Assembly: GCA_917880885.1 (NCBI GenBank)
Contig: OU862934.1
Span: 30,984,734 to 31,048,733, forward strand
Direction of reading: 5' to 3'
DNA length: 64,000 nucleotides
From: Limnephilus marmoratus
Taxonomy: Eukaryota; Arthropoda; Insecta; Trichoptera; Limnephilidae
Shown here one piece after another: positions 1-11,093 of this stretch. The translations under genes and the position numbers were made by a program. The notes below the pieces were generated by a model. That model was not told the DNA's origin. It searched no databases and worked only from the letters and a program-made list of their open reading frames with translations. Numbering within the stretch: the stretch's first letter is position 1; each line of letters begins with the position of its first letter.

Positions 1-1171
1 AAAAATAAATTTTGAGTGTTCCGAGTAACCCATCGTACGGGAGAGCCTTTCGACGTGAAACAACTTACTGGAAACTGGCCGCGGAGCCCTTGGCCGTCAA
101 CGCGTGCCCATATTATTAAACCAAATTATAATAATAAGTCTTTTTAAGATAACCTAATAATCCATAGTGGTTGGAAGTTCGAACAACAACCGCACCGTCG
201 TCGTAAGAGCTGCGTTCGTCCGAAAAACGACTGAAATTTCCGAACCCCGTCCGTTTCATATCGGTTTCGCTTGCCCTGCTGCACCGATTACATCGAATAC
301 AAGATCGAAACTAACGAAAACCTGTAGTCTAGATTATTCCATTTATGAATTCCTTAGTCTGCCGACCAGCAGCCTGGCTGTTTTTGTGTAGGATCTTTTT
401 AAATTTTTTATTTTTTTTTTAATTAAAAAAAAAATATTTTCAATATCTTTATTATCATTTTTATTTGAATATGGTTTTAAAAACTTAGAATGCAAGATTT
501 TAAATGAAATAAGTTGTAATCATAAAAAAATAAATTTTGAGTGTTCCGAGTGTACCCATCGGACGGGGGAGCCTTTCGACGCGAAACAACTTACTGGAAA
601 CTGGCCAAGGAGTCCTTCGCCGCCAACGCGTGCCCATATTATTAAACAAATTTATCATAATAATAGTCTTTTTAAGATAATCAAATAGTCAATGGTGGTT
701 GGAAGTTCGAACAATCACCGCACCATTGCCATAAGAGCTGCGTTCGTACGAAAAACGACGGAAATTTCCGAACCCCGTCCGTTTCATATCGGTTTCGCTT
801 GCCCTGCTGCATCAATTACATCGATTACAAGATCGGAACTAACGAAAACCTGTAGTATAAATCATCTCATTTATGACTTCTTTCGTCTGCCGACCAGCAG
901 CCTACCAGTTTTTTGTGTATGATCTTTTAAAGTTTTAAATTTTTTTTAATTAAAAAAAAATATATTTTTAATATCTTTATTATTATTTTTATTTGAATAT
1001 AGTTTTTAAATCTTAGAATGCGACATTTTAAATAAAATATGTTGTTATCATAAAAAAATAAATTTTGAGTGTTCTGATTGTACCCATCGGACGGGAGAGC
1101 CTTTCGACGCGAAACAACTCACTGGAAATTGGCCGCGGAGCCCTTCGCTGCCATTGCGTGCCCATATTATA
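1..1171 (+). repeat. ~525 bp satellite, direct array (2 full units and a partial third)
   Basis: Units begin near 1, 526 and 1054; the third breaks off near 1171. Each has two GC-rich conserved blocks: one starting 'gagcctttcgacg' and one running from 'ggaagttcgaacaa' to 'ctgccgaccagcagcctggc'. AT-rich spacers separate them. The second block is open as a short frame in both full units (167-391 and 692-922, 74-76 codons). The encoded residues differ between copies at several places (for example VVV against IAI) and I recognise no domain, so I read this as satellite DNA rather than a gene. The units resume in opposite orientation from about 1190. Confidence 0.85.
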
Positions 1172-1189
1172 GCCTGGTTGGTAGACTCG

Positions 1190-2480
1190 AAACACTTAAA
1201 TTAATTTTTTTATCATTGCCACTTATTTTTATTTAATCTGGCATTCCAATTTTTTAAAACGATATTGAAATAAAAATAATAATAAATACAATGAAAATAA
1301 TTTTAATAAAATTAAAAAAAACTTTAGAAATCGTACGTAAAAAACTGCCAGGCTGCTGGTCGGCAGACTAAGGAAGTCATGAATGCAATTGTCTAGACTA
1401 CAGTTTTTCGTTAGTTTCGATCTTGAATTCGAAGTAATCGGTGCAACAGGGCAAGCGAAACCGATATGAAATGGACGGGGTTCGGAAATTTCAGTCGTTT
1501 TTCGGACGAACGCAGCTCTTACGACGACGGTGCGGTTGTTGTTCGAACTTCCAACCACTATGGATTATTAGGTTATCTTAAAAAGACTTATTATTATAAA
1601 TTGGTTTAATAATATGGGCACGCGTTGACGGCGAAGGGCTCCGCGGCCAGTTTCCAGTAAGTTGTTTCACGTCGAAAGGCTCTCCCGTACGATGGGTACA
1701 CTCGGAACACTCAAAATTTATTTTTTTATGATTACAACTTATTTTATTTAAAATATTGCATTCTAAGTTTTTCAAACAATATTCAAATAAAAATAATAAT
1801 AAAGATATTGAAAAAAAAATAAAATTTAATTTAAAAAAAATTTAAAACTTTAAAAGATCGTACACAAAAAACTGACAGGCTGCTGGTCGGCAAATGAAAG
1901 AAGTCATAAATGAGATGATTTAGACTACAGGTTTTCGTCAGTTTCGATCTTGTATTCGATGTAATCGATGCAGCACGGCAAGCGAAACCGATATGAAACG
2001 GACGGGGTTCGGAAATTTCCGTCGTTTTTCGGACGAACGCAGCTCTTACGGCGACGGTGGGTTGGTTGTTCGAACTTTTAACTCCAATGTCTATTAGGCA
2101 ATCTTAAAAGGACTATTATTATTATAAATTTGTACAAAAATATTAACACGCGACAGCGGTGAGGGGCACCGCGGCAGGTTTCGTAAGTGGTTTGGCGTCT
2201 AAAGGCTCTCCTGACGGATGGGTACACTGGGAACTCTTAAATTATTTTTTTTTTATATTTTTCGATTATTTTTTTAAAATATGGCATTTAAAGTTTTTAA
2301 AAATATAGTGAAATAAAAATAATAATAAAGATAAACGAAAAATTTTTAAAATAAAAAAAAAACTTTAAAAAATCGTACACAAAAATTTGCCAGGCTGCTG
2401 GTCGGCAGACCGCAAAATTCTTATATGGAATGATCTGGACTATAGTTATTCATTGGTTTCATTCGTGTAGTCGATGACGT
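1190..2480 (-). repeat. ~525 bp satellite, inverted array
   Basis: The same units as in the first 1.2 kb occur here on the minus strand: about 1190-1718, 1719-2252 and a degenerate partial 2253-2480. The two arrays face each other across a short junction at 1171-1190 that does not match the unit. The conserved block is open again on the minus strand at 1229-1558, and stays in frame through substitutions in the next copy (about 1900-2090). The last copy has lost its second GC-rich block and passes into the 141 bp array. Confidence 0.85.
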
Positions 2481-2763
2481 AAAATCGACCAATTTTTTCC
2501 CCACTTTGACGCCGGCTGCCTCCGAACTTGCCAGGCTGCCGGTTGGCAGACCTGCTTTTTTCTCATTTTCTAATCGACCTTTATCATATGAGACCATTCC
2601 CGTTCATGTAGTCGATGACGTAATTTAGACCAAAAAAATCGCTGACTATTTCCATGACTGCGCGGCTCCTGCCAAGAGGCGCACCGGCAGACCAGCTTTT
2701 TTAAGGTTTTCTAGATGCCCATTATCACTTAAAAGTAGTTTCATCCGTGTAGTCGATGACGTA
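2389..2763 (+). repeat. 141 bp tandem repeat derived from the satellite
   Basis: The motif 'gccaggctgctggtcggcag' recurs in degenerating form near 2389, 2529 and 2668. A companion box 'gtagtcgatgacgta' recurs at 2467, 2608 and 2749, spaced exactly 141 bp. The first motif is also the end of each 525 bp unit, so this array looks like a secondary amplification of the unit's edge. No coding potential is seen. Confidence 0.75.
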
Positions 2764-2798
2764 GGGTTAACCTATCTCCCCTCCCGGTCTATGCTGTG

Positions 2799-3303
2799 CA
2801 CGGGTTTGTAACGCCAATTCCCTTCCCAACCCCGTGTTCAGTATGAGGCATGTTAAGTGAATGCATTAGGTATGGACAAGTTTGTACCTGTACTTATAAC
2901 AGCAGAACATGGAAAGAAATGTATTAGAATAATTACACATACCCGCTAGACAAACCCTACTTTGCCAAACAAACCATTCAAAACCTGGGATGTTTTTTAA
3001 AATTATGATGGCATGCGAGTTTATTTTAAAGAATTTATTTTCTAAGATTGGTACTATAAAGTGTTATAAGTACTATATTATAAAGTGTTTTATTTATTTT
3101 ATTAGTAAGGCTGTTTGCGTTTTATTGCCCATCCATGATATTGTGAGTGACACTTGACATGACACTTCCTTTTTTATGTTATAATCACTTATTTATGTTA
3201 CATGCACATTTTTTATATTATATTCTAGGGGTTAGAGGACGCGTGCCTACATGCTTCGCACTGAACACGGGTTTGGGAATGGAATTGGCGTTATAAACCC
3301 GTG
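2799..3303. mobile_element. Short TIR element (MITE), ~505 bp
   Basis: Imperfect terminal inverted repeats of about 55 bp lie at 2799-2854 and 3249-3303. The left begins 'cacgggtttgtaacgccaat' and the right ends with its complement. The interior is AT-rich and non-coding, so this is a non-autonomous DNA transposon. No convincing target duplication is visible, so the superfamily is open. A second partial terminus ('tgcctcgtattgaacacgg', 3322-3340) directly follows, suggesting a neighbouring broken copy. Confidence 0.65.
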
Positions 3304-3353
3304 TTGATGTCGAGGCATGGTTGCCTCGTATTGAACACGGAAAAGGAAATACG

Positions 3354-3950
3354 CGACCCGGCTGACTTCATACCGCCTCAGAATCAATAACAGAATTATT
3401 AACTAAATTAAATTAAGTTTTTTTATTAAGTTAGAAATTACACAATGAAGCAATTATCGATGCGCAACTGGCCGTGTTTTGTTTTTGTCATTATCAGGGA
3501 TTACGTTATACACGGATTAATAATTTTTGAGATTTTCTTACTTTTCCACTTACTTATGGTAGTTGCGTTTCATTTTCTTTACGCGTGTAAGAGAGATTTA
3601 TTATAATTATTTTATTTTTCCTTTGGAGGGGTGCAGACATATGTTCACCGTTTGTCCCATTTTCGACTGTTGACATTTAGTGTGTAAGAAAGAGGGACAG
3701 CAATATATGTTTAAGAACAAAAGCAAAACAATCATCGCATTGACATTTGACGTTTTTAAATTTTTGGAATTCACTCACTACTCAAAATTATACTTATCAC
3801 AATATTCCTGCAACTCTTTCAAAAAATGAGAAATCGTTCCATACAAAACGTATGAGGAAAAGAATTTTCTTCATAATAATTTTTTCGTGAATTTTTCCGA
3901 TGTTTTAATAGTTATTCTGCTATTCGGAGCGGAGACAAATACAAGAAATG
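3354..3950 (+). repeat. Interspersed repeat family D, copy A
   Basis: It begins 'gacccggctgacttcat', the 'ctagctgacccggc' start familiar from retroposon families dispersed in insect genomes. It runs through 'acaatgaagcaattatcgat', 'cttttccacttact', 'gtgcagacatatgttcaccg' and 'tttttggaattcactcac' to 'gcggagacaaatac'. Copy B (24803-25132) matches its first half and copy C (27958-28285) its second half. The small frame at 3887-4153 is not conserved in copy C. No enzyme is encoded. Confidence 0.75.
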
Positions 3951-4401
3951 ACAGGTTCCCTGATCCGGTTACTTGGAACCAGATCATATGCTGTCACTGG
4001 AACCATCGATATTATTTATCAGAGGAACTATTTATTTTTGGAATATTATTTTTAAATTACAAAATATTGTACTTACCGGAACCAGAGAGAGAAGGAAAAG
4101 AGAAAGGAAAAGGAGAGGAAATAATATTGCAGCACTTCAGATCTCTCGACTAGCTGCACAATGCGCCCTATTGTATAAAAAGGACTACAGAACTCGGGTG
4201 TACAGGGTGCAGCAAATGAGAAGGCTCAGTTTAAAAAAAAATATATGATCGCGTAATTTTTTTCTCATGTATATTAATCTCATTTATTATATCTATGCGT
4301 TTTCATTAATATTTTCAGTTAATATGGGGATAAATAAATACACATCTGCCCTGATTATGGAAACTGTAAAACGGCAAAAACCCTAGGATATTAAAATAAC
4401 T
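3951..4401. other. Unassigned, with a purine-rich run
   Basis: No gene is recognised. The stretch holds a purine-rich tract at about 4083-4125 and AT-rich DNA. Two overlapping short frames have no recognisable domain. Confidence 0.4.
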
Positions 4402-5075
4402 AGCTGGGTTACCCGGCTTTGCTCAGGACAACATTCGAGAGTGTTCTGGAATGTTTCACATTGATGTTCCCGATTCCCTATTCCCAAACATTCCACAATT
4501 TTCCAGAATGTTCCGGGTTATTATGGAACGTTGTGGAATTATCCATATACTCTGACTGGGGTTTTTCCGGCTTAGCTCAAGGAGTTGATATGATATTGAA
4601 TTGACGTTCGAATCCACGACGGATCTTGCTTTATATACTCCATATGGGTAGCCCCATACAAAAAAAGAATTCAAATGTTCCAGAATAATGGTCCAAATCA
4701 ATCCACAACATTCAGGAGTGTTCTGTAATAATCCACAATGATCTGGGATGTTCCGGTATGTTCTTGATCGTTCCATCCTATTCCCGAACATTCCACAACA
4801 TTCCAGAATGTTCCGGGATGTTCTGGAATGTGGTGGATTGCTCAAGAATACTCTGGAATGCTTTGATCTGTTCTAGAAATTTCAAGAGGGCGAAACTTCA
4901 AGCCCTTATATCTTTAAAAGCACGCCCTTTAGGTAAAAACGGGAACTTTCTTCATGGATGGGGGATAGAGGGCTACCACACAATATAATTCCCGTTATCG
5001 TACAGGGACTCATCTTTGAGTTTTAGCGGCATGCATATTGTACACTTTTTTAATAATATATATTGAAAATAAAGA
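4402..5075 (+). mobile_element. HSE-bearing repeat element, short copy
   Basis: It begins near 'actagctgggttacccggct' and ends in a tail ('cccttatatctttaaaagca' to 'ataatatatattga') that recurs at 7928-8110. In between are many 'acattccagaatgttcc' type blocks. At 4801-4828 the pentamer units alternate TTC..GAA..TTC..GGA..TTC..GAA at exact 5 bp spacing, the layout of heat-shock elements, with one imperfect unit. The element codes for nothing recognisable. The CTAGC start suggests a Helitron-like or retroposon family, which I cannot decide. Confidence 0.6.
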
Positions 5076-7927
5076 TTATCCAAACTTCTAGAACTTTTCA
5101 CAACCTTTTAGACTCACCGAGGTACTCTGCTACTCCTGCCAGAACTTTCTACAGCTTTATTAAACCTTATAAAACTTTTCGGAACCTTCTAGACCTAGTG
5201 ACGTACTCCACCACTCCTTCCAGAACTTTCTACAGCTTTATCGAACCTTATAGAACTTTCCGGTACCTTCTAAACTCACCGACATAATCCGTCACTCCTT
5301 CTAGAACTTTTTATAGCTCTATCTAAACTTATTGAACTTTCCAGAACCTTCTAGACTCACCAACGTACTCCGCCCTCCTGCTAAAATTTCTACAGCTTTA
5401 TTAAACCTTATAGAACTTTCCAAAATTTTCTAGACTCACCGACATACTTCGTCACTCCTTATCGAACCTTCTAAATCATTCCGTAACCTTCTAGACTCAC
5501 CGACACACTCCGCCACTCCTTATCAAACCTTTTAGATCTTTTCGGAACATTCTAAACACACCGACATACTCCGCCATCTTTCCAGAACTTTCAACAGCTT
5601 ATTAAACCGTCTAGAACTCCGTAATCTTCTAGACTCACCGACGTACTCTGCCACTCCTTCCAGAATTATCTACAGCTTTATCGAAACTTCTAGAGCTTTC
5701 CGGAACCATCTAGACTCACCGTCATACTCCGCCACTTCTTCCAGAACTTTATACAGCTTTATCGAAATTTCTGGAACTTTTCGAAACCTTCTAGACTCAC
5801 CTACGCGACGTACTGCACTCTTTCCAGAACTTTCTACAGCTTTATCGGCCCTTCTAGAACTTTTTAGAACCTTCTAGACTCGCCGACATATTCCGCCTCA
5901 CCATCCAGAACTTTCTACAGCTTTACCAAACCTTCAAATACTCCGGAACCTTCTAAACTCACCGACGTACTCCGCCATTCCTTCCAGAAGCCAATCCTTT
6001 TTACAGTTTTATCGAAATGTTAAAAAATCACCGACGTACTCTTCGATTCCTGCCAGAACTTTCTAACGCTTTATCGAAACTATAAAACATTTCAGAACCT
6101 TCTAGATCCACTGACGTACTATACCACTCCTTCCAGAACTTTCTATTGCTTTATCGAACCTTATAGAATTTTCCGGACCCTTCTAGACTCACCGACTTAC
6201 TCCGCCACTCCTTTCAGAACTTTGTACAGCTTTATCGAACCTTCTAGAACTTCTTACAGCTTTGTGGAATCTTCTAGAATTTTCCGGAACCTTCTAGACA
6301 CACCGACACAGAACATTTCGGAACCTTCTAGATCCACTGACGTACTATACCACTCCTTCCAGAACTTTCTATTGCTTTATCGAACCTTATAGAATTTTCC
6401 GGACCCTTCTAGACTCACCGACTTACTCCGCCACTCCTTTCAGATCTTTTCACAGCTTTATCGAACCTTCTAGAACTTCTTACAGCTTTGTGAAATCTTC
6501 TAGAATTTTCCGGGACCTTCTAGACACACCGACACACTACTCCACTCCTTTCAGAACTTTCTACAGCCTTATGGAACCTTCTTGAATATTTCGGAACCTT
6601 CTAAATCCAATGAAGTACTATACCACTCCTTCCATAACTTTCTGCAGCTTTATCGAACCTTTTAGAACTTTCCGGAACCATGTAGACTCACCGACATACT
6701 CCGCCACTACTTCAAGAACTTTGTACAGCCCTATCGAACCTTCTAGAACTTCCACAGCTCTATGGAACCTTCTAGAATTTTCCGGAACCTTCTAGACACA
6801 CCGATTCACTCCTCCACTCCTTTCAAAACTTTCTACAGCCTTATGGAACCTTCTAGAACTTTCTACAGCTTTATCAAACCTTCTAGAACTTTCCGGAACC
6901 TTCTAGACTCACCAACATACCCCGCCACACCTTCCAGTACTTTCTACAGCTTTATCGACCCTTCTAGAACTTTCCGGAACCATCTAGACTCACCGACATA
7001 CTCCGCCACTACTTCAAGAACTTTGTACAGCCCTATCGAACCTTCTAGAACTTCCACAGCTCTATGGAACCTTCTAAAATTTTCCGGAACCTTCTATACA
7101 CACCGACACACTCCTCCACTCCTTTCAGAACTTTGTATAGCTCTATCGAACCTTCTAGAACTTTCGGAACCTTATAGACTCACCGCCAATTATTTCTGAA
7201 AGCTTCTAGAACTTTCTCCAACCACAATTTTCTAAAGCAGTTGTGAACCATCAGATCGTTCTAGACTTACCGACATACTACGCCACACCTTTCAGAACTT
7301 TCTAAAGTCTTATAGAACCTTCTAGAACTTTCCACATCCTTCTAGACTCACCGACTTACTCTGCCACTCCTGGAACTTTGTACAGCTTTATCGAACCTTC
7401 TAGAACTCCCTACAGCTTTGTGGAATCTTCTAGAATTTCCGGAACCTTCTAGACACACCGACACACTCCTCCATTCCTTTCAGAACTTTGTATAGCTCTA
7501 TCGAACCTTCTAGAACTTTCGGAACCTTATAGACTCACCGCCAATTATTTCTGAAAGCTTCTAGAACTTTCTCCAACCACAATTTTCTAAAGCAGTTGTG
7601 AACCATCAGATCGTTCTAGACTTACCGACATACTACGCCACACCTTTCGGAACTTTCTAAAGTCTTATAGAACCTTCTAGAACTTTCCACATCCTTCTAG
7701 ACTCACCGACTTACTCTGCCACTCCTGGAACTCTGTACAGCTTTATCGAACCTTCTAGAACTCCCTACAGCTTTGTGGAATCTTCTAGAATTTCCGGAAC
7801 CTTCTAGACACACCGACACACTCCTCCATTCCCTTCAGAACATTCCGGAGTTTTATCGAATTTTCTAGAAGTTTCCGGAATCTTCTAGACTCTTCTTGAA
7901 ATTTCTAGAGTCTTCTTAGAACTTTCA
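5076..7927. repeat. HSE-like satellite, ~81 bp units, ~2.85 kb
   Basis: The core is 'ttctagaactttccggaacc' followed by 'ttctaga', then 'ctcaccgacatactccgcca' and a spacer with 'ctttctacagctttatcgaa'. Adjacent clear units start at 6881 and 6962. The core reads as contiguous alternating TTCnn/GAAnn pentamers, for example 6881-6907; a longer run at 6267-6298 has six complete pentamers plus one partial. Higher-order duplications are visible (226 bp spacing near 6105/6331, 355 bp at 7130-7839). The frames across it (5063-5287, 6762-7199) are only translations of the repeat. It shares its tail with the element just upstream. Confidence 0.9.
7130..7839. repeat. 355 bp tandem duplication inside the HSE-like array
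   Basis: About 7130-7484 and 7485-7839 are nearly identical ('gtatagctctatcgaacc' at 7135 and 7490). Both carry the otherwise unique segment 'ccaattatttctgaaagctt'. By eye only a few single-base differences separate them, so this is the most recent amplification step in the array. Confidence 0.8.
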
Positions 7928-8110
7928 GCCCTTATATCTTCAAAAGCAAGCCCTTTAGGAAAAAACGAATACCCTTATTCCCTAGGGGGGATAGAGATCT
8001 ACCATACCGTATAACTCTTCTGATCGTACCGGCACTTGTTTCTGAGTTTTTGCGTTCCGCACGTTTTTTTGGACTTTCTTTTATAATATATATTGATTAT
8101 AAATATGTGG
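7928..8110 (+). repeat. Tail of the HSE-bearing element, second copy
   Basis: This matches 4890-5075: 'cccttatatcttcaaaagca', a stretch with 'gggggatagag', and an end in 'ataatatatattga'. It closes the HSE-like array as the same tail closes the upstream element, so the array lies inside an element of this family rather than being free-standing. Confidence 0.7.
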
Positions 8111-8352
8111 GATTTGCGAAGCCACAAGTTTATGTGCCTATTAAAGAATACATCATAATGACATTTATCTATACCTACCATATTTATAGTATATGTATTG
8201 CATACATGATATATATACTAATCACACTTTTCTTATTGGATTCACATTATTCGAAGCCTTTAATTTCAATTTGTCTCTTACCGAGGGAAGATTAACATTA
8301 TGAAGATAATATGAAGCACTTGTTCGCACCATCTTAGAATACAGCTCCATTG
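8111..8352. other. AT-rich, no feature seen
   Basis: Nothing recognisable. This short stretch includes the left flank of the next insertion. Confidence 0.4.
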
Positions 8353-8657
8353 TTTGGCCCCAGTGGCGGACTAAGGGAGGGGCGGGGGGGGCGGCCCGCC
8401 CCGGGCCCCCGGTCCTGGGGGGCCCCCAAACGCCTCCATGTTCCCTTAATCAAATCCTAAACAAGCCTTTAAGGCACCAGGATATTGTAAAAAAATTTTT
8501 AGCAATTTTTTTATTTAATTTTTTGAAAGATGCACTTGTTAAAAATACTCTCACCATTTTTTTTAAAGAATTTCGAAAAATCGACCGATCTACAACATTT
8601 TATGTGAAACCGTTTGAAACAGTTTTGAATTATCCTTCAGCAAAACTTTGAATCCGT

Positions 8658-8833
8658 TTTTCTCGAAACTTTTTAACATTTTTCAACCTAGTTGACAACA
8701 TATTAAACAAACTATACATCCGATTTGCATTCACCAATTTTTTTTTTTTCGTTTTTCTCGAAACTTTTTAACATTTTTCAACCTAGTTGACAACATATTA
8801 AACAAACTATACATCCGATTTGCATTCACCAAT
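8658..8833 (+). repeat. ~94 bp direct duplication
   Basis: The segment 'tttttctcgaaacttttta' to 'gatttgcattcaccaat' occurs twice in a row within the left arm of the hAT-like foldback, starting near 8658 and 8752. Further diverged copies lie at about 10230-10310 and, inverted, at 10550-10650. Confidence 0.85.
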
Positions 8834-9029
8834 CTTAAATTGTTTGAAAATTCAGTGTCTATGGCACCATGCAGGGGAATTTCGATATCTAAAAAAAGGT
8901 AAAAATGGCGGACCAGCGAATTTTGTTTTCAATTTTTTATGATAAATTTTCATCTTTCATAAAAATAAAAAAAATTAGAAGGGGGCCCTTTATTAAACAC
9001 CACCTACGTGGTGTCATAGTCAGATCCGG

Positions 9030-9870
9030 ATTAAACATGTTGGGGCCCCTAGGCAATGCACATCTCGGGGCCCCTTTACCATAGGGGCCCCTACCCAATG
9101 CGGGGCCCCAAGGCAGTTGCCTACACGTCTTATGGATACGGCCCTGGCTATAGTGACTGGATTTTCAAGGACAGTGCCCTATACTGCCTTATGGACAATA
9201 CGGCCATGCCAGGGCTGACTTAAACATTTCGGGGGCCCTTTAGCCTAGGGGCCCCTACCCGATGCGGGGCACCTAGGCAGTTGCCTACACGTCTTATGTA
9301 AGCAACTGTCTACCGATATTAGGGCCCTGGCTATAGTGACTGGATTTTCGAAGGCAGTGGCCTACACTGCCTGACAGGGCCATTTTTAACATGTCGGGAC
9401 CTTAGGAAATGCACGTCTCGTGGCCCGTTTATTTAGGCAGTGGCCTACACGTGCATAATACGGCCCTGCCAGGGTGGGCTTAAACATGTCGGGGCCCCTA
9501 GGCAAGCACGTCTCCAGGGCCCCCTTCCCCTAGGGGCTCCTACCCGATGCGGGGCACCTGGGCAGTTACCTACAGGTCTTGTGGATAACACGGCCCTGGC
9601 TATAGTGACTGAATTTTCAAAGGCAATGGCCTACACTGCCTTATGGACTATACGGCCCTGCCAGGGCTGGCTTAAATATATAGGGCCCCTAGGCAATGCA
9701 CGTCACAGGGCACCTTTATCCTAGGGGCCCCTACCCGATGCGAGGCCCATAGACAGTGGCCTAGACTGTCTTATGTACAATCGGGCAATGCCAGAGCCGG
9801 CTTAAACATCTCGGTTCCCCAAGGCAATGCTCATCTCGGGGCCCCTTTACCCTAAGGGACCCTACCCAAT
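9030..9870. repeat. GC-rich tandem repeat inside the foldback, ~190-210 bp units
   Basis: Boxes recur in order: 'ggggcccctaggcaatgcac', 'ctaggggcccctacccgatg', 'ggcagttgcctacacgtctt' and 'cggccctggctatagtgact'. About four units are visible. Its base composition differs sharply from the AT-rich surroundings. The 94-codon frame at 9440-9724 is a translation of the repeat and has no recognisable domain. Confidence 0.8.
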
Positions 9871-11093
9871 GCGTGGTTTATCTAATATGTTTTCAAACAG
9901 GTTGTAAAACGTAGTGATAAAAACGCGTTCAAAGTTTTGCTGAAGGATAATTCAACACACAAACTGTTTGAAACGGTTTCATATAAGATGCGGTATCTCC
10001 GTCAATTTTACGAATTTCCTTACAATATTTGATGAAAGATTATTAACAAATGCATCTTTTAGAAGATACTCTTTGCTAAAGGTTATCTTATCATTATAAA
10101 TAATAAATATAGTAATGAAATAGAAAAGTAATTAAAAAGAATCAGTGATGGACTAACGTGAGGGGAGGAAGGGGGGGAAGAGGCGGCTTCTGGTCCCCGG
10201 GGGCCTCCTTCAGCAAAACTTTGAATGTTTTTCTCGAAACTTTTTAACTGGTTTTTCAATCTGGTTGACAACATATTTAAAAAAAACTATACATCCGCCT
10301 GTATATATTTTTATTGCATTTGTATTTACATTTGCATGAACCAAGTCTTAAACTGTTCGAAAATCCAGTGTCTATGGCACCACATAGGGGTATTCTGAAT
10401 TCTAAAAAAAAAATGTCGGAACAGCAAATTTTATTTTCGAGTTTTTATGGAAAATTTTCAGCTGTCATAAAAAAATTAAAGGGGGCACTTTCGAAAAAAA
10501 AACCTATGTGGTGCCATAGTGACTTGATTTTCTAACAGTTTAAGACTTGGTGCATGCAAATCGGATGAATAGTTTTTCTAATATGTTGTCAATCAGGTTG
10601 AAAAACGTAGTTTTGAGAAAAACGCGTTCAAAGTTTTTCTGAAGGATAATTCAACACACATAATGTTTAAAACGGTTTAATATAAAACATTTTATTAACA
10701 AATGCGTCTTTTAAAAAATTAAATAGGTAATAAATAAAAGTAAAAAATGATCAAGGGAACACGGAGGTGTTTGGAGGCTCCCCCCCAGGACCAGAGGTCC
10801 GTGTGAACTGAATAAAAACCTTGTAAAATTACATCAACTTTTACTAGGGGGGGGCCTCATTCAGCTTTGCCGCCCCGGGCCTCTGATGGGCTTAGTCCGC
10901 CACTGTTTGGCCCCCCTCTGAACAAAACCATATCCAGAAATAGAAATAGTACAAAAAGAGGGACTACCCATTCCTGTATACATCGTTATTCTTTACAGGA
11001 AGGCTCGATCTTAATACCTTAGAAGCCTCCGAAAAATATTTCTGGGGAAACATTTTTTTAAGCTGACCTCCGGCGCTGTACTGTGTACTGAAT

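Larger units (their letters stand above)
8361..10905. mobile_element. hAT-like foldback element, 2.5 kb, with 8 bp target duplication
   Basis: The left end 'cagtggcggactaag' (8361) and right end 'cttagtccgccactg' (to 10905) are perfect complements. They are flanked by a perfect 8 bp direct repeat 'tttggccc' at 8353-8360 and 10906-10913, which is the hAT signature. The inverted similarity continues inward for several hundred bases (for example 'tatacatccgatttgcattc' near 8810 against its complement near 10555). A degenerate inner end ('cagtgatggactaacg', about 10143) suggests a second copy nested inside. No transposase is present. Confidence 0.9.

Noticed and set aside
2389..2763. A CRISPR-like array of repeats and spacers.
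   Set aside because: Repeats diverge, the spacing is 141 bp, and the sequence clearly belongs to a satellite in an animal genome.
5063..7199. Open frames of up to 145 codons with S/T/F-rich repeats.
   Set aside because: They are translations of the 81 bp HSE-like satellite; they shift with indels between units and have no start or codon pattern of a gene.
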